This document shows, piece after piece, positions 6,794 through 10,942 of a stretch of DNA of 10,942 nucleotides. Positions within the stretch are counted from its first letter, which is position 1, and each line of letters starts with the position of its first letter. This DNA is from Atopobium sp. UBA1382 (GTDB lineage: Bacteria; Actinomycetota; Coriobacteriia; Coriobacteriales; Atopobiaceae), in the NCBI GenBank assembly GCA_002305805.1, contig DBQY01000015.1, positions 210,274 to 221,215 on the forward strand, given 5' to 3'. A program made the translations under genes and the position numbers. The notes beneath the pieces are model-generated. The model had not been told where the DNA came from. It saw nothing but the letters and a program-made list of their open reading frames with translations, and made no database searches.

Positions 6794-7267
6794 CTAGTCG
6801 TGGTACCACTCCATGTCCATGACCGCGTCGTAGAACTCGTCCTCGGTCTTGGCGGCAAAGAGCGTCTCAACCCAGTCGCCGCGCTGGAAGTTGTGCATGA
6901 GGATCTGGAGCAGCTCGATGTGGGCGCCGGGCTCGTAGAAACCGAGCATGAAGGCGACCTTGACGTCGAGCTTGTTGTCGGGGTCGGACATGTCGCCCCA
7001 GGAGATCGTGTTCTTCAGGCGTACCGGGGCAATGAAGGGCTTGACGATCGCGTCGGCCTCGGTGTGCGGGATGGCAATGGGATAGGGCTCGGCCGGAAGC
7101 GCCGTGGGGTACATCGACTCGCGCTTCTTGATCGAGGGGATGTACTTCTCGTTGACGTAGCCGAGCTCCTCGAAGCGCTTGCCCATGACGTCGAAGATCT
7201 GCTCCGGCGTCTCGGCGTCAAGGTCGAGGACCGTAAGCTCACGCATGATCACTTCTTTTCCGAGCAT
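6794..7267 (-). CDS. gatA: PTS EIIA component, mannitol/galactitol type
   Basis: This 157-aa soluble domain takes phosphate from HPr and gives it to the EIIB above. The active-site histidine is His68 in PIAIPHTEAD, the typical EIIA mannitol/fructose-family motif, and the length fits a single free-standing EIIA of the GatA kind. It is the first gene of the PTS block, after a 319-nt regulatory region. I chose the ATG at 7267 because AAGGGA lies 6 nt upstream. A second ATG at 7246, seven codons in, has a poorer site and would also keep the whole domain. The gene ends in TAG just before the hairpin at 6758-6788. Confidence 0.9.
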   Translation of the reverse strand: MLGKEVIMRELTVLDLDAETPEQIFDVMGKRFEELGYVNEKYIPSIKKRESMYPTALPAEPYPIAIPHTEADAIVKPFIAPVRLKNTISWGDMSDPDNKLDVKVAFMLGFYEPGAHIELLQILMHNFQRGDWVETLFAAKTEDEFYDAVMDMEWYHD

Positions 7268-7304
7268 TGCTCATCCCTTCTCTCGTGGCCTGCTTATGCC
7301 CTAG

Positions 7305-7323
7305 CGACCCCTTTGCGGGGTCG
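7305..7323 (-). other. Leader hairpin upstream of gatA (proximal)
   Basis: A perfect 7-bp stem, CGACCCC (7305-7311) with GGGGTCG (7317-7323), closes a 5-nt loop about 40 nt upstream of the gatA start codon. No T run follows on the minus strand, so it is not a simple terminator. It may stabilise the leader or influence translation. Confidence 0.5.
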
Positions 7324-7342
7324 AAACTTCCGCATGACGCAA

Positions 7343-7357
7343 AGCGCCCGTGGCGCT
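7343..7357 (-). other. Leader hairpin upstream of gatA (distal)
   Basis: A perfect 6-bp stem, AGCGCC with GGCGCT, closes a 3-nt loop. On the minus strand it is followed by TTTGCG, a weak tail, and preceded by AAAAAC. On the plus strand a GTTTTT tail follows, so it looks more like a rightward terminator, although no rightward gene precedes it. In the leftward leader it could act as a weak attenuator. Confidence 0.45.
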
Positions 7358-7362
7358 GTTTT

Positions 7363-7368
7363 TCGATA
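7363..7368 (-). promoter_or_regulatory. Candidate extended -10 of the gatABC-aldolase operon
   Basis: The minus strand reads CTGGTATCGA, a TG-n-TATCGA extended -10 pattern with no good -35. It lies directly downstream of the nearer copy of a 14-nt repeated motif, as expected for an activator-dependent promoter. TATCGA matches TATAAT at only three positions. A -35-like TTGACG at 7487-7492 has no matching -10. The assignment is tentative. Confidence 0.25.
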
Positions 7369-7369
7369 C

Positions 7370-7383
7370 CAGTTTCCGTCACT
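7370..7383 (-). promoter_or_regulatory. Candidate activator site, promoter-proximal copy
   Basis: The minus strand reads AGTGACGGAAACTG, matching the pattern AGTGA-nn-GAAACTG that recurs at 7442-7455. It would overlap the -35 position of the candidate promoter. The likely binder is the MtlR/LicR-type regulator encoded immediately upstream, but this is inferred from position only. Confidence 0.45.
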
Positions 7384-7441
7384 CTTTCTCCACAAAACAG
7401 CCAAAGGTTGTTCACTGCGCGTGCAGAATTACCAACTGAAA

Positions 7442-7455
7442 CAGTTTCTTTCACT
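7442..7455 (-). promoter_or_regulatory. Candidate activator site, distal copy
   Basis: The minus strand reads AGTGAAAGAAACTG, the second perfect match to AGTGA-nn-GAAACTG, 72 bp (about seven helical turns) from the first. It is embedded in overlapping palindromes: GAAAC-a-GTTTC at 7438-7448 and AACTG-AAA-CAGTT at 7434-7446. A further half-match, GCAGTGAA, occurs at 7411-7418 as well as at 7450-7457. This is the only strongly patterned DNA in the intergenic region besides the hairpins. Confidence 0.45.
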
Positions 7456-7522
7456 GCCCTGTGAAGCAGACTCTTCTAAACGAAGGCGTCAACTGCGGTT
7501 TATTGGGGCCAGACAATGCAAA

Positions 7523-7557
7523 GCGGGGCACCCTTATCAGTTCTCGAGGCGCCCCGC
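7523..7557 (-). terminator. Intrinsic terminator after the PTS regulator gene
   Basis: A 10-bp stem with one U-G wobble in the leftward RNA (7548-7557 with 7523-7532) closes a 15-nt loop, 29 nt past the regulator stop codon. The tail is short (TTTGCATTGT). The wobble would be an A-C mismatch in rightward RNA, which supports leftward function. It separates the HAD-regulator unit from the gat promoter region. Confidence 0.65.
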
Positions 7558-7586
7558 AACGTTATTTCGGTGAGCAGTTATATGCG

Positions 7587-9683
7587 TTATTGAATTATCT
7601 GGTACTCCGCGGTCTCAATCGCAATGGCCGCCTCCTCGGGCACGCGCGCGTCGCGCAGCTCCTGGAAGACGTTGAGCTCCGGCTTGGTCAGCATGCTGAG
7701 GAGATTGAAGAACGCCTTGAGGTGGGACTTGTGGTCCACCGGGGCGAGCGTGCAGACAAACTCGACGGGGTCGTGGTCGTCGGCGTCGAACTTCACGGGA
7801 GTCTTCAGGCGAATCAGGTTCATGCCCATCTTGTACACGCCCTCCTCGGGCGTCTCGTGCGGGATCGCAAAGTGGGGAGCCAGGACCACGTAGGGACCGT
7901 GCTCGACTATGTTCTCGATCATGGCGTCAATGTAGCGGGGCTCTATATAGCCCATCTCCACGAGCGGCTGAGCGGACTTCGCCACGGCGTCGCGCCAGTC
8001 CGCTGCCTCCACGTCGAGCTGTATGTGGCTCGGGGGCAGCAGCTGGTGGAGATAGGGCGTGAGAATCTCCTCCTCCATGTGCTGAGCCTCGTGGAAGTAG
8101 CGGCGCACCTCGGTGCGAATTTCCCTGATGACGCGCTCGCCCCCGCCGGTCAGCTCGCGCCGCAGAATCGGCTCGATCTTGTCGAGAAGACCCTGGGCCC
8201 CCAGCTCGTCGTAGCCGTCCTGGACGCCGTCGGAGAAGGCCCGGACCTCGTCGATCTTCTCGCGAATCCTCTCGTAGTCACGGTCTGAGAAGGGCAGCAG
8301 CGCCACGACGTTGTCGACCGGGCACTCGCCCAGCACGACCGTGGAGATCACGAGGTCCGCGCGGTAGGACTCGAGGTAGGGCGCCTCGTGGGCGGGAATG
8401 ACCTTGACGACGCGGATGTCAAAGCGGCCGCGCAGGTCCTCGACGACCAGACGCGAGGTCCCCACGCCCTCGTCGCACACCACCACGACGCGCAGCCGGC
8501 GCTCGCGGTTCTTGCGGCGCTCGAGGGCGGCGCATATGTGCAGGGCGACGTAGATCGTCTCCACCTCAGTGACGCGGCGCTTGCTGTAGGCCTCGAGTAT
8601 GGGGAGGTTGTCCTTCACCGCGTCGAGCACCTGCGGCTGGTCGGTGACCACCTCGCGCAGGACGGGGTTGACCGGAAAGCGCGACGCGTCCGAGGCGAAC
8701 ATGGTCTCGAGGTGGTTTGAGAGGCACTCAAAGAGGCTGTAGTCGCCGTTGAGGTCCACGCCGCAGGCGAGCGAGACGTTCTGGACGAACTTGCGCGCGA
8801 CGGTCTGGACCTGGACGTCCTCGATCGAGAACTCCGCGTCGCTGCGGAACCCGCTCGACTCGAGAATCGTCGAGAAGCTCTCCGCCTCGCCGTCGCCCAT
8901 GCCCACGCCGCAGTACTGCGCGAGCAGCGGAATGACGTCGCGAGCGAACGAGACGACCTCCTGGCGGGCGGACGGGGCGACCCAGTCCCCCTTCATGCGC
9001 ATGCCGTCGCGGCAGCGCTGCACGGCGATCTGCAGGTAACGCGCCACAAAGTTGAACGAACGGTCGTCGAGCACGGCCTTGTGCAGGCGGCATTGCTCGT
9101 TCAGGATCTTCTCGATCGTCACCTCGTCCGCCCTGCCCGCCTTGCCCGCAGACACGGCGACCCACTGCTCGGCGAGAGCGGGCTTGGAGAGCAAGAAGTC
9201 GAGCAGAAAGCTGCGCAGCGCCATTTCGTCGCCGACGACCTTGAGGCCGCGATTGGGGCGCGAGACGACCTCGAGGTTGGCCTCGCGCGCGACGGCCTTG
9301 ATGCCGTCGAGGTCGTTCAAGACAGTAGAGCGGCTCACCGAGAAGCGGTCGGCTATGCCGGCGAGCGTCACGTAGCCGGGCTCGATGGCCATGATCACCA
9401 CGGCGAGCGTCTTGCGCTCGTCACTGGAGAGCTTGTAGGAGTAGAAGCCCTGGACCGGCAGGGCCGCTAGGACGCGCGAGAAGTCCGCCGGCACGATGAC
9501 AACACCGCCGGGGCCGTACTCCAGCTGCCCGAGGCCCTTCTCGGCAAGGAAGCGGTTGAGCGACTTCACGTCATTTCGTATGGTTCGCGAGCTTACCTCG
9601 TACTCGCTCGCGAGGCTCTCGAGCGAGAGCTCGCGGTCGGAGCGGGCGAGCTCCTGCGCTATCGAGACGATTCTCTCGTTCAT
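7587..9683 (-). CDS. PRD-containing transcriptional activator with PTS EIIB and EIIA domains (MtlR/LicR type)
   Basis: This 698-aa cytoplasmic regulator probably controls the adjacent PTS genes. Domain order is an N-terminal winged HTH (about 1-55, SSRTIRNDVKSLN), a second Mga-like HTH (about 85-150, SVSRSTVLNDLDGI), PRD1 (about 190-290), PRD2 (about 310-390), a GAT-type EIIB domain with Cys403 in VVCDEGVGTS, and an EIIA domain with His609 in FAIPHETP. This is the layout of DNA-binding PTS activators such as MtlR and LicR, not of RNA-binding BglG antiterminators. In the family, phosphorylation of PRD histidines by HPr and of the EIIA/EIIB sites by the cognate PTS sets activity. PRD2 has His324 (NHL) and His382 (ALHICAALER), but the matching position in PRD1 looks like Tyr216. 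The start is the ATG at 9683, where homology begins, sharing ATGA with the end of the HAD gene. In-frame sequence further upstream is arginine-rich and overlaps that gene, so it is not coding. Confidence 0.9.
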   Translation of the reverse strand: MNERIVSIAQELARSDRELSLESLASEYEVSSRTIRNDVKSLNRFLAEKGLGQLEYGPGGVVIVPADFSRVLAALPVQGFYSYKLSSDERKTLAVVIMAIEPGYVTLAGIADRFSVSRSTVLNDLDGIKAVAREANLEVVSRPNRGLKVVGDEMALRSFLLDFLLSKPALAEQWVAVSAGKAGRADEVTIEKILNEQCRLHKAVLDDRSFNFVARYLQIAVQRCRDGMRMKGDWVAPSARQEVVSFARDVIPLLAQYCGVGMGDGEAESFSTILESSGFRSDAEFSIEDVQVQTVARKFVQNVSLACGVDLNGDYSLFECLSNHLETMFASDASRFPVNPVLREVVTDQPQVLDAVKDNLPILEAYSKRRVTEVETIYVALHICAALERRKNRERRLRVVVVCDEGVGTSRLVVEDLRGRFDIRVVKVIPAHEAPYLESYRADLVISTVVLGECPVDNVVALLPFSDRDYERIREKIDEVRAFSDGVQDGYDELGAQGLLDKIEPILRRELTGGGERVIREIRTEVRRYFHEAQHMEEEILTPYLHQLLPPSHIQLDVEAADWRDAVAKSAQPLVEMGYIEPRYIDAMIENIVEHGPYVVLAPHFAIPHETPEEGVYKMGMNLIRLKTPVKFDADDHDPVEFVCTLAPVDHKSHLKAFFNLLSMLTKPELNVFQELRDARVPEEAAIAIETAEYQIIQ

Positions 9684-10576
9684 GCGACGCCCCTCTCGCT
9701 CATGAAGCTGGGAAGGCGCCCCTCGCGCCAGGCGGCGGCGATCTCGACGAGCGCATCGTCGACGGCGCCTTCCGCACAGGGCCCAATGTGCCAGCGCGCG
9801 GCGCGCGCCACGGTCTCGGAGGCGTTGGCCACGGCGACGGAGTTCTCCACCGCCTCGATCATGGCGAGGTCGTTCTCGGAGTCGCCAAAGGCAACGTACT
9901 CGGCCGGCGCGAGGCCGAGCGCCTCGGTCAGCACGCGCACGCCGTCGCCCTTGTTCCAGCCGGCGGGCATTATGTCGAGGACCGGCGCCACCGCGCTCGG
10001 AAACACGATGTCGAACTCGGAGACCTCCTTGCGCAGAAGGTCGCGCAGCTCCACCATGCGCTCGCGCGAGCAGGCGCACTGCACGTTGGCCTTCACGTAG
10101 CCGGGCGTGCCGCCGGGCTCAGGCGCGTCGGGGAAGTCGGTCACGCGCGGAACGATCTTCTCGATCGAGCGCTTGTAGGTCTCCGGCGGGTTTGCCAGCA
10201 GGCGCTCCGCGCGCCGCGTGACGTAGGCGGTCTCGCCTGCGGTCCAGGGGTGATAGAGCGCGAGATAGGCGTCTGAGTCGAAGGAGTCCAGCACGCTCTC
10301 GAGGCGCTCGAGCGCTGCGACGTCGAGCGTCACGGCGCGCACGGTCTCGCCGTCGACGCGCACGATCTGTCCGTTGCAGAACGCGCCGGTGGCATAGCAG
10401 GCCTCGTCACCGTCGAACATCCAGTCCATGTCGACGGGCAGCCGCCCCGTCACCGGGCCAAAGTGCAGCCCCTCGGCAAGCAGAGCGTGGATCGCGTCGC
10501 GCGAGCGCCTCGTCGCGGAAGGCGTCCCAAAGGCGATGAGCGTGTCGTCGAGGTCCGTCAGGGCCAGCTTTATCAA
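9680..10576 (-). CDS. Cof-type HAD-superfamily (subclass IIB) phosphatase
   Basis: This 298-aa soluble protein carries all four HAD motifs: DLDDTL with nucleophile Asp8 and Asp10, Thr43 in GPVTGR, Lys209 in WNKGDGV, and GDSENDLAM with Asp232 and Asp236. A large cap domain lies between motifs II and III (about 80-200), as in Cof/YidA-type enzymes that dephosphorylate sugar phosphates and related metabolites. Its substrate is unknown. Being coupled to the PTS regulator suggests removal of an accumulating sugar phosphate, which is inference. I chose the TTG start at 10576 because a GGGGGGAGGG run lies 8 nt upstream and the HAD core begins at residue 3. The frame stays open further upstream, but that stretch covers repeat DNA and lacks similarity to the family. 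Confidence 0.87.
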   Translation of the reverse strand: MIKLALTDLDDTLIAFGTPSATRRSRDAIHALLAEGLHFGPVTGRLPVDMDWMFDGDEACYATGAFCNGQIVRVDGETVRAVTLDVAALERLESVLDSFDSDAYLALYHPWTAGETAYVTRRAERLLANPPETYKRSIEKIVPRVTDFPDAPEPGGTPGYVKANVQCACSRERMVELRDLLRKEVSEFDIVFPSAVAPVLDIMPAGWNKGDGVRVLTEALGLAPAEYVAFGDSENDLAMIEAVENSVAVANASETVARAARWHIGPCAEGAVDDALVEIAAAWREGRLPSFMSERGVA

Positions 10577-10583
10577 GGTAGCA

Positions 10584-10593
10584 CCCTCCCCCC
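10584..10593 (-). promoter_or_regulatory. Ribosome binding site supporting the TTG start of the HAD gene
   Basis: The minus strand reads GGGGGGAGGG, then 8 nt, then TTG. No ATG or GTG near the start of the conserved HAD core has a comparable site, so this decides the start. Confidence 0.6.
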
Positions 10594-10615
10594 AGAGGTA
10601 ACTGTCCTTCTCGTC

Positions 10616-10621
10616 ATCATA
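10616..10621 (-). promoter_or_regulatory. Candidate -10 box of the HAD-regulator operon
   Basis: The minus strand reads GTTGTATGATGACG. TATGAT matches five of six positions of the -10 consensus and stands out in very GC-rich DNA. No clear -35 lies 16-18 nt upstream. Transcription would start about 30 nt before the TTG codon. Confidence 0.4.
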
Positions 10622-10668
10622 CAACGCGCCGCCCGCGCCTGCCTGCGGCGCGTTGGGACGAGACGCGG

Positions 10669-10915
10669 ACGGGACAGGCGTGGCGATCCAAGATTCGCCG
10701 GACTTGTCCCGGGTATCCCGAAAAATCGCGGCCCTGTTCCCACTGTGCCCGAAAAAACGGAGGGTTGTCGCGAGGCGTTCTGAGAATCGCCGGGCTTGTC
10801 TCCAGACTTCCGAAAAGCCGGACCTGTGCACGCCAGAATGGGCCACCGGCCGCGCAAGCCCACCCATTTCCGGACGCCCCCGGAACAAGCCCCCGATTTC
10901 ACAGAAACCGAGAGG
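10669..10915. repeat. Degenerate intergenic array of about 30-bp units
   Basis: Successive units start at about 10701, 10732, 10763 and 10793 (28-31 bp each) and share a CTTGTCCC-like head followed by a CCGAAAAA-like core. Examples are ACTTGTCCCGGG...CCCGAAAAAT at 10702-10726 and GCTTGTCTCC...CCGAAAAG at 10794-10817. Weaker units extend left to about 10669 and right to about 10915. Part of the right flank (about 10864-10895) fits better in inverted orientation (GGGGGCTTGTTCCGGG on the minus strand). The roughly 92-bp spacing of the best pair is not a multiple of three, so this is probably non-coding. It is not a CRISPR array, because the units are adjacent and diverged. Confidence 0.55.
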
Positions 10916-10942
10916 GACGGGCAGAGTCAGACGGCCATTGCA

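Noticed and set aside
7487..7492. TTGACG as a -35 box for the gat operon
   Set aside because: No acceptable -10 hexamer lies 16-19 nt downstream on the minus strand.
7523..7557. RNA antiterminator target for a BglG-type protein
   Set aside because: The regulator has DNA-binding HTH domains and no RNA-binding CAT domain, and the hairpin sits just after its stop codon, so a terminator is the simpler reading.
9684..10079. N-terminal extension of the regulator
   Set aside because: The frame stays open, but the sequence is arginine-rich, overlaps the HAD gene, and the HTH homology starts right at the ATG at 9683.
10577..10888. N-terminal extension of the HAD phosphatase
   Set aside because: It translates the intergenic repeat region. 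The HAD core begins at the TTG at 10576, which has a strong ribosome binding site.
10669..10915. CRISPR array
   Set aside because: The units are adjacent, diverged and of about 30 bp, with no alternation of identical repeats and unique spacers, and no cas gene is near.

Overview
The window looks like a high-GC actinobacterial chromosome, most like an anaerobic, sugar-fermenting Coriobacteriia member (Olsenella, Atopobium or Collinsella type). This rests on strong G/C preference at third codon positions, GGAGG-type ribosome binding sites and a PTS-plus-triose-kinase gene set. The genus is an inference. Every gene I can support is on the minus strand, so transcription runs from right to left.

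Layout in transcription order. (1) 10577-10942 is an intergenic stretch with a degenerate array of about 30-bp units and a candidate -10 box. (2) 10576-9680 encodes a Cof-type HAD phosphatase starting at TTG. Its stop overlaps, in an ATGA, the start of (3) 9683-7587, a 698-aa PTS-controlled activator of the MtlR/LicR type (HTH, Mga-like HTH, two PRDs, EIIB, EIIA), followed by a terminator. (4) 7586-7268 is a regulatory region with a repeated 14-nt candidate operator and two hairpins in the probable leader. (5) 7267-4266 holds a galactitol-type PTS (EIIA, EIIB, EIIC) and a fuculose-phosphate-type class II aldolase, closed by a strong terminator at 4217-4250. (6) 4154-203 is a tight four-gene cluster: an unrecognised membrane protein, DhaK, an unusual DhaL and a complete fused DhaK-DhaL kinase, closed by a terminator at 146-176. 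(7) 1-145 holds nothing I can identify.

The most economical reading is a catabolic route. The GAT-family PTS imports and phosphorylates a sugar or polyol. The aldolase splits a ketose phosphate into dihydroxyacetone phosphate and a short aldehyde. The Dha-type kinases phosphorylate a C3 or C4 product (dihydroxyacetone, glyceraldehyde or erythrulose). The regulator would sense PTS phosphorylation state and activate the operon. No polyol dehydrogenase, sugar isomerase or DhaM phosphodonor gene is present. This suggests that the PTS delivers a ketose-1-phosphate directly, or that missing steps lie elsewhere. The substrate cannot be read from the sequence.

The least ordinary parts are the pairing of a divergent DhaK/DhaL set with a complete fused kinase and an uncharacterised membrane protein, the strong terminator between the PTS/aldolase and kinase blocks, the repeated operator-like motif, and the repeat array at the right edge.
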